Source of the DNA: Nocardioides limicola | GTDB taxonomy: Bacteria > Actinomycetota > Actinomycetes > Propionibacteriales > Nocardioidaceae | Direction: 5' to 3' | Assembly: GCF_016827675.1 (NCBI RefSeq) | Contig: NZ_JAERJA010000012.1 | Span: forward strand, 87,216-151,215 | DNA: 64,000 bases | Shown: positions 26,403 through 34,684 of the stretch, one piece after another | Layout of the letters: the number at the start of each line of letters is the position of its first letter | Position numbering within the stretch: position 1 is the stretch's first letter | Made by a program: the position numbers and the translations under genes | Notes under the pieces: model-generated | What the model was told of the DNA's origin: nothing | Databases searched by the model: none | The model's input: the letters and a program-made list of their open reading frames with translations, nothing else

Positions 26403-27497
26403 TCACCACAGCAGCACGGGTTTGACCACGGTCCCGGCCAGCAGGTCCGCCACTGCGGTGTGGATCTGGTCGGCGGGGTAGGTGCGGATCAGTTCGTCGA
26501 CGGGGAACCTACCGGCCGCGTTGAGTGCCAGCAGCGTGGGCACCATCAGGTGGGGGTCGGAGTCGCCCTCGATGGAACCGCGGACCACCTTGCCGTTCTG
26601 CAGCAGGTCGATCGCGTCCAGGGGGTACTCCTCGGCGCCCAGACCGAGGGCCACCAGGGTGCCGCGCGGTGCCAGGGCCCGTTGGGCGTCGCGGACGACG
26701 TCCGGCACGGCGGTGGTGTCGATGGCGTACGACGCGCCCCCACCGGTGAGTTCCTTGACCCGCTCCACGACCGTGGCGCCGTCCAACCCGGTCGCATCGA
26801 CCGTGGCGGCGCCGTACTTCTCTGCGATCGCCAGCCGGCTCGGCTGCAGGTCCACCGCGACGATACGCGCCCCGGTGGTGGCTGCGGCGGCGATCGCGGC
26901 CAGACCGACGGCCCCGGCCCCGAAGACGGCGAGGCTGTCGTCGGCGCCCACCTGGAGGGTGTTGAAGACGGTGCCGGCTCCGGTCTGGAAGCCGCAGCCG
27001 TAGGGGGCGGCGTGGGTCAGGTCGAGGCTGGGGTCGACGACGATGCAGTTGTCGGCCGAGGTGATCGCGTGGGCCGCCAGGCTGGACTGTCCGAAGAAGG
27101 AGCCGAAGACCGGGGCGCCGTCGCGGGTCAACGTGTGGCTGCCGTCCATGCGCATGCCCATGTAGTTGAGCATCAGGTGGGAGTCGCAGTAGCCGACGTG
27201 GCCGGCCACGCAGGGGCCGCAGCTGCGGCAGGCACGGAAGCTGAGCAGTACGTGGTCGCCGGGCTTGATGTCGGTGACTCCGTCGCCGACCTGTTCCACG
27301 ACGCCGGCGCCCTCGTGGCCGAAGACGTTCGGGAACATCTCGGCCGGCAGGAAGGTGCGTAGCGTGATGTCGGTGTGACAGATGCCGGTGGCCACCATCC
27401 GCACCAGCACCTCGTCGGCCTGCGGGGCGTCCAGCTCGACCTCGGTCAGGGTGAAGTCCTCGCCCTGGGCGTTCACAACGGCTGCTGTGGTTCTCAT
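26403..27497 (-). CDS. Zinc-dependent alcohol dehydrogenase (class III/aryl-alcohol type)
   Basis: A 364-aa zinc MDR dehydrogenase. The catalytic zinc ligands lie in ATGICHTD and GHEGAG, and the structural zinc Cys cluster CRSCGPCVAGHVGYC is complete. The NAD-binding motif is VFGAGAVGLAAI, followed by VDLQPSRL, where the Asp favours NAD over NADP. Expected to oxidise a medium-chain or aromatic alcohol. ATG 27497 is used; a GTG at 27503 is possible. A perfect 14-bp palindrome 22 bp upstream is a probable repressor site. Confidence 0.9.
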   Translation of the reverse strand: MRTTAAVVNAQGEDFTLTEVELDAPQADEVLVRMVATGICHTDITLRTFLPAEMFPNVFGHEGAGVVEQVGDGVTDIKPGDHVLLSFRACRSCGPCVAGHVGYCDSHLMLNYMGMRMDGSHTLTRDGAPVFGSFFGQSSLAAHAITSADNCIVVDPSLDLTHAAPYGCGFQTGAGTVFNTLQVGADDSLAVFGAGAVGLAAIAAAATTGARIVAVDLQPSRLAIAEKYGAATVDATGLDGATVVERVKELTGGGASYAIDTTAVPDVVRDAQRALAPRGTLVALGLGAEEYPLDAIDLLQNGKVVRGSIEGDSDPHLMVPTLLALNAAGRFPVDELIRTYPADQIHTAVADLLAGTVVKPVLLW

Positions 27498-27518
27498 GCC
27501 CACAATCTACCCAATAAC

Positions 27519-27532
27519 TAGAACATGTTCTA
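27519..27532. promoter_or_regulatory. Perfect 14-bp palindrome, KstR-like operator
   Basis: TAGAACATGTTCTA is a perfect palindrome and fits the T-NN-AAC-NN-GTT-NN-A pattern known for the steroid-catabolism regulator KstR and related TetR repressors. It lies between the divergent alcohol dehydrogenase and folC genes, 22 bp from the former. Confidence 0.6.
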
Positions 27533-27557
27533 CTGCCCCGCCCGCCGAAGTGTCACA

Positions 27558-27620
27558 TCTGGTCGGACGAGGTGTCAGGTCTGGTCGGACGAGGTGTCAG
27601 GTCTGGTCGGACGAGGTGGC
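27558..27620. repeat. 22-bp tandem repeat, nearly three copies
   Basis: Units start at 27558, 27580 and 27602, each beginning TCTGGTCGGACGAGGTG; the third diverges at its end. About two helical turns per unit suggests either a repeated protein-binding site or simple slippage in the folC upstream region. Confidence 0.85.
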
Positions 27621-27647
27621 GCATCTCGGCATTCGAGGCTCGGGAAG

Positions 27648-27653
27648 TAGACT
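27648..27653 (+). promoter_or_regulatory. -10 box for folC, probably leaderless
   Basis: TAGACT ends 9 bp before the folC ATG (27663) and there is no ribosome site between them. Confidence 0.45.
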
Positions 27654-27662
27654 CGGCCAGCG

Positions 27663-29018
27663 ATGACTGAAACCCCCCTTCCCCGTCCGGCTGAGACGTA
27701 CGCCGAGGCCGAGGACGCGCTCCTCTCCCGCTGGCCCGAAACCAAACTGGAGCCGTCCCTGGACCGGATCGCGGCCTTCACCGACCTGCTCGGTGACCCC
27801 CAGCACAACTACCGGGTGGTGCACCTGACCGGCACCAACGGGAAGACCTCCACCTCCCGGATGGTGGACACGCTGCTGCAGGCCCTGGAGCTGCGGACCG
27901 GACGGTTCACCAGCCCGCACGTGGAGCAGATGAACGAGCGGATCAGCATCGACGGGGAGATGCTCTCCGACGAGCGGTTCGTCGAGGCGTTCAACGACGT
28001 GGCGCCCTACACCTGGCTCGTCGATGCTGCGTCGGAGCACCCGCTGTCGTTCTTCGAGACCGTGGTGGGGATGGCCTTCGCCGCCTTCGCGGACGCCCCG
28101 GTCGACGTAGCCGTGGTCGAGGTGGGCATGGGCGGCGCATGGGACGCCACCAACGTCGTCCAGGCCGAGGTCGCCGTGTTGCTGCCGATCGCCGTCGATC
28201 ACGCCGACTACCTGGGCGGGACGCCTGCGGAGATCGCCGTCGAGAAGGCCGGCATCATCAAGCCGGGTGCCACCGCGGTGTTGGCCGGTCAGCAGCCCGA
28301 GGTGGCCGCGGTGTTGCTGCAGCGCGCCGCCGACGTCGGAGCCCGGGTGCTCCGTGAGGGCATCGACTTCGGGGTGGTCTCCCGCGCCCCAGCGGTGGGC
28401 GGCCAACTGGTCTCGATCAAGAGCCTGCTCGGTCAGTACGACGACCTGTTCCTGCCGCTCTACGGCGCCCACCAGGCGCAGAACGCGGCGCTCGCGTTGG
28501 TGGCGGTCGAGGCGCTGCTGCCCACCGACCAGCCGCTCGCCGAGGATCTCGTCGGCGAGGCCTTCGCGCAGATGAGGTCCCCGGGTCGGCTGGAGATCAT
28601 CCGCCGTAGCCCCACCATCGTGCTCGACGCCGCCCACAACCCCCACGGCGCCGAAGCGCTCGGCGCCGCGCTGGCCGATTCGTTCGCGTTCGAACCGCTG
28701 ATCGGAGTCCTCGGTGTGATGGGGGACAAGGACGCCGACGGACTGCTCGCCGCGCTCGAACCCCACCTGGCGCACGTGGTCTGCACCCGGAACTCCACCC
28801 CGCGGTCGATGAGCCCGCAGCGGCTGGCCGAAGCTGCTCGGGAGATCTTCGGGGAGGACCGGGTGACCATCGCCGCCACCCTGCCCGAGGCGCTCGACGA
28901 CGCCGCCGCGCTGGCCGAACAGGACTCCGGCTCCTCGCTCGGCTCCGGTGCGGTGCTGGTGACCGGATCGGTGATCACCGTCGGAGAGGCGCGATCCCTG
29001 CTCAAGCGGAGGCCGTAG
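27663..29018 (+). CDS. folC: Bifunctional dihydrofolate/folylpolyglutamate synthase
   Basis: A 451-aa Mur-ligase-fold enzyme that adds glutamate to dihydropteroate and to folates; cytoplasmic, folate pathway. P-loop LTGTNGKTST at residues 55-64, then FTSPHVEQMNERISIDGE, the metal/ATP region EVGMGGAWDATNV (family GLGGRLDATN), and the C-terminal domain with DAAHNPHGAEAL. Followed immediately by the DUF4233 gene and, further on, ndk, a common actinobacterial order here interrupted by a MocR/PPOx pair. Confidence 0.95.
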   Translation: MTETPLPRPAETYAEAEDALLSRWPETKLEPSLDRIAAFTDLLGDPQHNYRVVHLTGTNGKTSTSRMVDTLLQALELRTGRFTSPHVEQMNERISIDGEMLSDERFVEAFNDVAPYTWLVDAASEHPLSFFETVVGMAFAAFADAPVDVAVVEVGMGGAWDATNVVQAEVAVLLPIAVDHADYLGGTPAEIAVEKAGIIKPGATAVLAGQQPEVAAVLLQRAADVGARVLREGIDFGVVSRAPAVGGQLVSIKSLLGQYDDLFLPLYGAHQAQNAALALVAVEALLPTDQPLAEDLVGEAFAQMRSPGRLEIIRRSPTIVLDAAHNPHGAEALGAALADSFAFEPLIGVLGVMGDKDADGLLAALEPHLAHVVCTRNSTPRSMSPQRLAEAAREIFGEDRVTIAATLPEALDDAAALAEQDSGSSLGSGAVLVTGSVITVGEARSLLKRRP

Positions 29019-29426
29019 ATGCGTTCCCCCCGGCGCGGCATGTGTGCCGCGATCCTGACCCTGGAGGCCATCGTCCTGGGCCTCACCACCCCGGTGATGA
29101 TCGGTGTCGCCGATGTCCCGGTGAGCACCGCCCTGTGGATCGGCCTGGGCCTGATGACCGCCTGCCTCGTGATCGCGGGCCTGCTCCGGCACGAGTGGGC
29201 CTACTACGCCGGCTGGGTCATCCAGGCCGCCGCGATCGGGCTCGGCTTCGTGGTGCCGACGATGTTCGTGCTGGGCCTGATCTTCGGTGTGCTGTGGGGG
29301 TCGGCGTACTTCCTCGGCAAGAGCATCGAACGTGACCGCGCCGCCGCCCAGGCCGCCTTCGATGCCGAACAGGCCGAACAGGCCGAGCAGGCCGAGCAGG
29401 CCGAACAGGCCGAACAGGCCGAGTAG
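29019..29426 (+). CDS. DUF4233 membrane protein with EQA repeat tail
   Basis: A 135-aa protein with about four transmembrane segments (residues 8-28, 34-54, 60-80, 84-104; TLEAIVLGLTTPVM is typical). DUF4233 proteins commonly follow folC in actinobacteria; function unknown. The start codon directly abuts the folC stop, so translation is coupled. The cytoplasmic tail ends in about seven E-Q-A triplets from a 9-bp DNA repeat, which probably varies in length between strains. Confidence 0.85.
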   Translation: MRSPRRGMCAAILTLEAIVLGLTTPVMIGVADVPVSTALWIGLGLMTACLVIAGLLRHEWAYYAGWVIQAAAIGLGFVVPTMFVLGLIFGVLWGSAYFLGKSIERDRAAAQAAFDAEQAEQAEQAEQAEQAEQAE

Positions 29427-29454
29427 CCGCCTCGGACCGAGAGTGCCGGGTTGC

Positions 29455-30789
29455 TCACCGCGCCTGCACGGCGCGGCTGATCACCGCGAGGGCACGGTCG
29501 AGTTCCTCGTCGGTGCAGCCGCCGAACCCCAGCACCAGGCCGTGCCGTTCGGTCGTGCGGCAGTAGTCGGACAGCAACGGGATCTCGAAGCCGGCGGCAG
29601 CAGCCGCCGCGGTCACGGTGCGGGCCAGCGGTTCGGCGAGGTCGACGCACGCGTACATCCCGGCGATCGGAGCATCCGGTGCGTGATCGCCGAGCGCGGC
29701 CACGACCCGAGCCGCTCGGTCGGCGTAGACCTCACGGGCCGAGCGCACCACCTTGTCGACGTACCCGTCCCGGAGCAGGGACAGGAACGCCTGCTGGACG
29801 GGCCAGGCGGCGGTGTCGTGGGTGAGGGCACGGGTCTCGTTGATCTGATCGTTGAGCCCGGTGGGTGCGACCAGCCAGCCCAGCCGCAGGCTCGGCGCGA
29901 CGGTCTTGCTGGCGGTCCCGAGGTAGCCCACCTGGTCGCGATCCAACGCCGCCAGCGCCGGGACCGGGGCGACGTCGTAGCGGAACTCCGAGTCGTAGTC
30001 GTCCTCGATGACGACGGCATGCTGACGCCGCGCCTCGGTGAGCAGCGCCAGCCTGAGCGGAGCCGGCATGGTCACCCCCAGGGGGTGCTGGTGCGCCGGC
30101 GTGGCGTAGTGCGCAACCACGCCGCTGAGGTCGGGCACCTCCAGCGCGGCGGTGTCGCGAACGGTTCGGCCGCTGGCGAGGACCGTCGCCACCGCCGCTC
30201 GGTAGCCGGGGTCCTCGACGCTCACCGGCCCGGCGGGGAGTACGCCGAGCAGGTGCCGGAGACCGTCGGTGGTGCCGGCGCAGACCAACACCTCGTCGGG
30301 TGCGACGTCCAGGCCGCGAGTGCGTGCGAGGCGCTCGGCCAGTGCCTCCCGTAGTTCGGGGATCCCGCGTGGATCCAGGTAGCCGGTCGGGGGCCGGGCA
30401 TGGGCGACCTCCCGCCACGCTCGGCGCCAGGCGGCTCGGTGCCGGGGATCGATCCATGGGGTGCCGCTGTCCAGGCGGAGCAGGGAGGTGGTCGCGGATG
30501 CCGGCCGAGTGCTGCCCGGCGAGCGATCAGCCAGGGGAGTCACGGCTGAGACGAAGGTGCCCGAACCCTGCCTGCCCTCCAGCCACCCTTCGGCGACCAA
30601 CTGGCCGAAGGCCTGCTCGATGATGCTGCGGGCTACCCCGAGGTCTCGGGCGAGGCGGCGGCTGCTGGGCAGCCGCGCCCCGGGCGGGAGGGATCCTCGG
30701 GCGATCTTGGCGCGCAGTTGGTGCGCAACCTGAGCGGCCAGTGGTACCGGCTGATCTCGGTCGAGGGTGAACGCCAACGGGGTCGTCAT
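29455..30789 (-). CDS. MocR-family regulator (GntR DNA-binding + aminotransferase-like)
   Basis: A 444-aa regulator. Winged-helix GntR domain at about residues 10-78 (AQVAHQLRAKIARGSLPPG, LARDLGVARSIIEQAF, GSGTFVSA), joined to a fold-type-I aminotransferase-like domain with the PLP Lys in TASKTVAPSLRLG and the substrate-binding Asp in EDDYDSEFRY. MocR proteins sense PLP or aminated ligands and usually control a neighbouring gene; the divergent PPOx-family gene is the obvious target. ATG 30789 is chosen over a TTG one codon upstream. Confidence 0.92.
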   Translation of the reverse strand: MTTPLAFTLDRDQPVPLAAQVAHQLRAKIARGSLPPGARLPSSRRLARDLGVARSIIEQAFGQLVAEGWLEGRQGSGTFVSAVTPLADRSPGSTRPASATTSLLRLDSGTPWIDPRHRAAWRRAWREVAHARPPTGYLDPRGIPELREALAERLARTRGLDVAPDEVLVCAGTTDGLRHLLGVLPAGPVSVEDPGYRAAVATVLASGRTVRDTAALEVPDLSGVVAHYATPAHQHPLGVTMPAPLRLALLTEARRQHAVVIEDDYDSEFRYDVAPVPALAALDRDQVGYLGTASKTVAPSLRLGWLVAPTGLNDQINETRALTHDTAAWPVQQAFLSLLRDGYVDKVVRSAREVYADRAARVVAALGDHAPDAPIAGMYACVDLAEPLARTVTAAAAAAGFEIPLLSDYCRTTERHGLVLGFGGCTDEELDRALAVISRAVQAR

Positions 30790-30841
30790 CAAAGTGGCCT
30801 ATCAAAGTGGTGCCTGATTGGCCCATGATGCCAGGCCAATC
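30788..30841. promoter_or_regulatory. MocR-PPOx shared control region
   Basis: Two direct repeats ATCAAAGTGG (30788-30797 and 30801-30810) are spaced 13 bp start to start. An inverted repeat follows: GATTGGCC (30816-30823) and GGCCAATC (30834-30841), 10-nt spacer, extendable to 11-bp arms with one mismatch. Direct repeats are typical MocR-type sites; the inverted repeat lies 18 bp before the PPOx start. Confidence 0.6.
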
Positions 30842-30859
30842 TGGCTTCATGCTCAGAGC

Positions 30860-31591
30860 ATGCCCACCGCACTGAGCCGAACTGCACTGAGCCGAACCCC
30901 ACTGAGCCCCACCGAACGGACCGTCGCCACCCGGGGACGCCACCGGATGCTGTCGGAGCGAGACCGCCTGCATGCGTTCCTGGCGGAATCCGTCGTGGCC
31001 CACCTGGGCGTCGTCGTCGGCGACCGGCCCGTCGTACTGCCGATGGCCTTCGCCGCCGACCTTGCCGGACCCGACCCCGGCGGCTCTCTGTACCTGCACG
31101 GCTCGGTCGCCGCCGGCTGGCTCGACCGGGCGCTGGGCGCTCCTGTCTGCGTCACCGTCACCGAGCTCGATGGGCTGGTGCTGGCCAGGTCCGGGTTCCA
31201 CCACTCGATGAACTACCGGTCTGCGGTGGTGATCGGGACGGTGAGGCGGGTCGAGGACTCCAGCGAGCGCCGTCGCGCCCTGGACCTGATCATCGACCAG
31301 ATGATGCCCGGCCGTGCCGCCACGCTGCGGCCACCGACGAAGAAGGAGTTGGCCGCGACCGCGGTGCTTGCGGTGCCACTGCGCGAGGCGTCGCTCAAGG
31401 TCCGCGAGGGAGGGCCGGTCGATGACGAGCAGGACCTGGACGCGCCCGTGTGGGCCGGGCACATCCCGATCCGTCGAGTCGCCGGACCGCCGATCACCGC
31501 GCCCGACTCACGGATCCGGTCGGCGCCGCACACGTCATCCCTGGCCGCCCGTGGGGGACGGCCCGGGGGCGAGCGGCCCGAGGATGGATAG
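30860..31591 (+). CDS. Pyridoxamine-5'-phosphate-oxidase-like flavoprotein
   Basis: A 243-aa split-barrel FMN-binding protein of the PPOx/Nim-like group. Core features: [38 protein letters not shown], and [31 protein letters not shown]. This subgroup (FMN-binding, HHSMNYRS motif) is not the PdxH enzyme itself but is often next to a MocR regulator. The chosen start follows the control region; the N-terminus repeats LSRT. The stop overlaps the probable -10 box of ndk. The exact reaction is unknown. Confidence 0.85.
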   Translation: MPTALSRTALSRTPLSPTERTVATRGRHRMLSERDRLHAFLAESVVAHLGVVVGDRPVVLPMAFAADLAGPDPGGSLYLHGSVAAGWLDRALGAPVCVTVTELDGLVLARSGFHHSMNYRSAVVIGTVRRVEDSSERRRALDLIIDQMMPGRAATLRPPTKKELAATAVLAVPLREASLKVREGGPVDDEQDLDAPVWAGHIPIRRVAGPPITAPDSRIRSAPHTSSLAARGGRPGGERPEDG

Positions 31592-31594
31592 GGT
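31589..31594 (+). promoter_or_regulatory. -10 box for ndk, probably leaderless
   Basis: TAGGGT ends 8 bp before the ndk ATG, with no ribosome site. Confidence 0.45.
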
Positions 31595-31602
31595 GTGTGC
31601 CC

Positions 31603-32013
31603 ATGACGCAGCGCACCTTGGTCCTGATCAAGCCGGACGCCGTACGACGCGGGCTGGTCGGCGAGATCCTGTCCCGGTACGAGGCGAAGGGGCTGACCCT
31701 CGCCGCGCTCCAGCAGCGCACCATCGACGCGTCGCTGGCCGACGAGCACTACGCCGAGCACGTCGAGCGCGACTTCTACCCGCCGCTGCGGGCCTTCGTG
31801 ACCAGCGGTCCGATGGTGGCCCTGGTGCTGGAGGGGGACGAGGCGATCGAGGTGGTCCGGGCTCTCAACGGCGCCACCGACGGCCGCAAGGCGGCCCCGG
31901 GCACCATCCGCGGCGACCTCTCGCTGTCCAACCGGGAGAACCTGGTGCACGGCTCCGATTCACCCGAGTCCGCGGAGCGCGAGATCAAGATCTGGTTCCC
32001 CGAACTCGGCTGA
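31603..32013 (+). CDS. ndk: Nucleoside diphosphate kinase
   Basis: A 136-aa NDP kinase, transferring the gamma phosphate of ATP to nucleoside diphosphates via a phospho-histidine. [13 protein letters not shown] at the N-terminus and the active-site His in [16 protein letters not shown]. Normal length. The frame is open upstream but that part overlaps the PPOx gene in another frame. A small hairpin (ACCGTC-CC-GACGGT, 32046-32059) follows and may stop transcription. Confidence 0.97.
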   Translation: MTQRTLVLIKPDAVRRGLVGEILSRYEAKGLTLAALQQRTIDASLADEHYAEHVERDFYPPLRAFVTSGPMVALVLEGDEAIEVVRALNGATDGRKAAPGTIRGDLSLSNRENLVHGSDSPESAEREIKIWFPELG

Positions 32014-32074
32014 TCTGCCGGGTACGTCGACCGGGAGGGGTTTCAACCGTCCCGACGGTGGGTAGGACCCCACC

Positions 32075-32587
32075 ATGAACCAATCCGCACCCTCCGATCC
32101 GTTCTGGGACGCAGTCCGTCGCCGCCACCAGGATGTGACCCTGGTCGTGTTGCCGCCGACGGACCCAGCGCCGGTGCCGGCGACCCGGGAGCCGAATGCG
32201 GGTGCTGAGGACGTCCAGGCAGCCGCCGAGCGGGTCGTCGCAGTCGCGGAGTCGCTGTGGCAGGTGGCCGTGGCCGTCGACACGCCGCCTCCGCGGACAG
32301 ACGTGGTCCCGGCCGGCACCCCTGGCGGGGTCGTGGTCACCTGGAGTCAGCAGTGGGTGGGTGTCCCCGACGCAGCGCCGGTCTCGGCTGTGGCCGGAGA
32401 GCTCAACCAGACGGTTGTCGAGCGCGGCCCGTTGAGCTCGGTCCAGGGCCACGCCGGCGAGCATCAGGTGGTCGCGCTCTGGTCACAGCAGCACGCCACG
32501 TTCACGCTGCGGGTCACGTCGGCCGCCTTCGAGGTGGGGCGTCGAGCGCGGACCGAAATGCTGCGTCGAGGGGCGGTGGAGCGATGA
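32075..32587 (+). CDS. Unknown 170-aa protein, first gene of a WXG100/hydrolase cluster
   Basis: Not recognised. Begins MNQSAPSDPFWDAVRRRHQD. A Pro-rich stretch (residues 28-45) is followed by an alpha/beta region with a VTWSQQWVGVPD and an ALWSQQHATFTLRV segment, possibly a repeated strand pair. No signal peptide. The ATGA overlap with the next gene shows co-translation. By position it may be a chaperone or specificity factor for the hydrolase two genes on (inference, comparable to EspG-like or DUF-type helpers of type VII systems). Confidence 0.65.
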   Translation: MNQSAPSDPFWDAVRRRHQDVTLVVLPPTDPAPVPATREPNAGAEDVQAAAERVVAVAESLWQVAVAVDTPPPRTDVVPAGTPGGVVVTWSQQWVGVPDAAPVSAVAGELNQTVVERGPLSSVQGHAGEHQVVALWSQQHATFTLRVTSAAFEVGRRARTEMLRRGAVER

Positions 32588-32892
32588 GCCACATCGAGTT
32601 CCCTTCCCGGGAAGTGGCCGCCGCGATCGTGGCTTGGGACGATCAACGGCATCGGCTGCGGGGCTGTCGAAGGCGGCTCGAGGAGGCCGACTCGACCGGC
32701 TTCACCGAGTCGGTGGTCGGCGCGGCTGCCAGGTTCCTCAGTGCCTGGCAGGGGCACACCGGCGCGATGGCGGACCGTTGTGGAGGGACCGGAGTCGATC
32801 TGGCCGACCAACTCAACGACTTCTACGCCGCCGACGAGTTCAGCGCGACGCTGTTCGAGGACGCCCACGGCCTCATGCGGGGTGTGTCATGA
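32584..32892 (+). CDS. WXG100/ESX-like small helical protein
   Basis: A 102-aa protein predicted to be two long helices. The central turn region has FLSAWQGHTGAMADRCGG, with a W-x-G-like SAWQG. It has the size and helical hairpin character of WXG100-family partners, although the motif is not perfect. It overlaps both neighbours by 4 bp (ATGA), so it should be made in step with the following hydrolase and may bind its N-terminal helical domain. Confidence 0.65.
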   Translation: MSHIEFPSREVAAAIVAWDDQRHRLRGCRRRLEEADSTGFTESVVGAAARFLSAWQGHTGAMADRCGGTGVDLADQLNDFYAADEFSATLFEDAHGLMRGVS

Positions 32893-34667
32893 GCGTCCTG
32901 GTGCTGCCCGGCCGTCCGGCGGCGCCACCGCCGCTGACCTGCGACCCGGAGGCGGTGGATCGGTTCGGACGCGATCTCGAACTCTCCTCGGGAGACTTGG
33001 ACGACCTCGGCACCGATGCCGCCACGGCGCTGTTGCGGGTCCCTGACTGGGACTCCGAGGCGGGCGGGGAGTTCCACAGATCGGTGGGTGAGATCGGCGA
33101 CGAGGCGGATGCCATGTCGCTGGCGTTGCGTCACGTGGGGCGGCGGGTCCGCGAGCACTCGGACACGTTGCGCACGCTGGTCAGGGAGCGCGACGGGCTC
33201 GTGGACGCCGTGGTTGAGATCGATCATGCGCTCACCGAACTCGCCGCGCGGGTGGTGCCGATCGAGCAGTTGCCCGCTGTGCAGGCGGAGGCCGACGATC
33301 TCGGTCGCCGCATTCAGCGCCTCAAGACCGAGATCGATGCCTGGGCCGAGCGGGCACGCGCCGAGGATGCCGAGATGGCCGCAGCCTTCCGGGCGCTGAC
33401 CACCCTCGGGCAGGTCCGAGGTAGGTACGGCGGCCAGCCCGACCCCGCCGACGCGGCTCGTGCCCGGATGCCGCACGGGGACCCCGCGGCGATCCGGGAG
33501 TGGTGGGACAGTCTCACCGAGGAGGAGCGCCATGCGCTGATCCACGCCGACCCGGATCTGATCGGCAACACCGACGGGATCCCCGCCCAGGTCCGTGACC
33601 AGGCCAACAGGATCGCGCTGGACCGGGACCTGAGCTACTGGGGGACACTCGCCGAGCAGGGCTTGCTGACCCGCCAGGAACAGAAGTGGTTCGACAACGC
33701 CCAGGCCGCCTTGGATGCCTTGGCGATCGCCGACGCTCATGAGGGGCCCTTCGGTGAGCGTCCGGGCGGGTATCTGCTGGCCTACGACCCGGCGGCCTTC
33801 GGCGGAGATGGCGCGGTGGCGGTGGCTCTCGGCGACGTGGACACCGCCGACAATGTCAGCGTCTCCGTGCCGGGGCTGACCAGCAACATGCAGTCGATCG
33901 CCGGCAACGTCCAGGGTGATCTGGCCAACCTGTACGGCGCAGCGGCCTTCGCCGACCCCGACGCCACCACCGCCAGTGTGATGTGGATCGGCTACGACGC
34001 ACCCGATGGGATGGAGATTCCCAGGGTCGCGTTCGAAGGGATGGCGCGAGCCGGGGGAGAGCACCTGGCCGACTTCCTGGACGGGCTTCGCGCGAGCAGG
34101 GCCGATGAGGTCGACCGCGCGAACCTGACCGTGATCGGCCACTCCTACGGCTCCACCACCACCGGGTATGCGCTGAGTCAGTACGACGTCGACGTCGATC
34201 GGGCGGTCTTCATCGGCAGCCCCGGCCTCGGTGGCGGGGTGAACCACGTGTCCGACCTGAGCGTGCCCGCGGGCGAGGTGTTCGTCGGGACCAACAGCCT
34301 GGACCCGGTCGGCGGCCTCGGCGACAAAGGCTGGGTCAACAAGGGCACGCTCTTCGGGCTGGGACTGGGCCGTGATCCGTCCGAGGACCGATTCGAGGCG
34401 ACCCGGTTCCAAGCCGAGGACCCGGGCAAACACTCGTTGGTCCCCGGGCCGATCGCCATGCACACCTCCTACTACGACCCCAACACCGAGTCGTTGGCGA
34501 ACATGGCCAGTTTGGTCACCGGCCAGGGTGTGCTCACCGAGGCTGCGCACAAGTACGATCCGCTGTTCGGCGGGCCCAAGGACCCCGAGCGTGGGCGCGA
34601 GGCCACTGAACTGCACACCCACCGAGACGGACCCGAGGATCAACGAGCCTTCGGGGTCCGCCGGTGA
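32889..34667 (+). CDS. DUF1023-type alpha/beta hydrolase with N-terminal helical domain
   Basis: A 592-aa protein. Residues about 20-180 are a long helical/coiled-coil region (SGDLDDLGTDAATALLRVPDW, LGRRIQRLKTEIDAWAERA in segments) like an ESX/LXG secretion domain. A linker with the EEERHALIHADPDLIGNTDGIPA-type signature of DUF1023 hydrolases (around 215-240) follows. The alpha/beta hydrolase domain covers 290-550 with Ser419 in VIGHSYGS. No signal peptide. Such proteins are found near type VII genes in actinobacteria and may be secreted lipase/esterase effectors. Translationally coupled to the WXG100-like gene. Confidence 0.8.
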   Translation: MSVLVLPGRPAAPPPLTCDPEAVDRFGRDLELSSGDLDDLGTDAATALLRVPDWDSEAGGEFHRSVGEIGDEADAMSLALRHVGRRVREHSDTLRTLVRERDGLVDAVVEIDHALTELAARVVPIEQLPAVQAEADDLGRRIQRLKTEIDAWAERARAEDAEMAAAFRALTTLGQVRGRYGGQPDPADAARARMPHGDPAAIREWWDSLTEEERHALIHADPDLIGNTDGIPAQVRDQANRIALDRDLSYWGTLAEQGLLTRQEQKWFDNAQAALDALAIADAHEGPFGERPGGYLLAYDPAAFGGDGAVAVALGDVDTADNVSVSVPGLTSNMQSIAGNVQGDLANLYGAAAFADPDATTASVMWIGYDAPDGMEIPRVAFEGMARAGGEHLADFLDGLRASRADEVDRANLTVIGHSYGSTTTGYALSQYDVDVDRAVFIGSPGLGGGVNHVSDLSVPAGEVFVGTNSLDPVGGLGDKGWVNKGTLFGLGLGRDPSEDRFEATRFQAEDPGKHSLVPGPIAMHTSYYDPNTESLANMASLVTGQGVLTEAAHKYDPLFGGPKDPERGREATELHTHRDGPEDQRAFGVRR

Positions 34668-34684
34668 ACCCGAGGGAGGCCACG

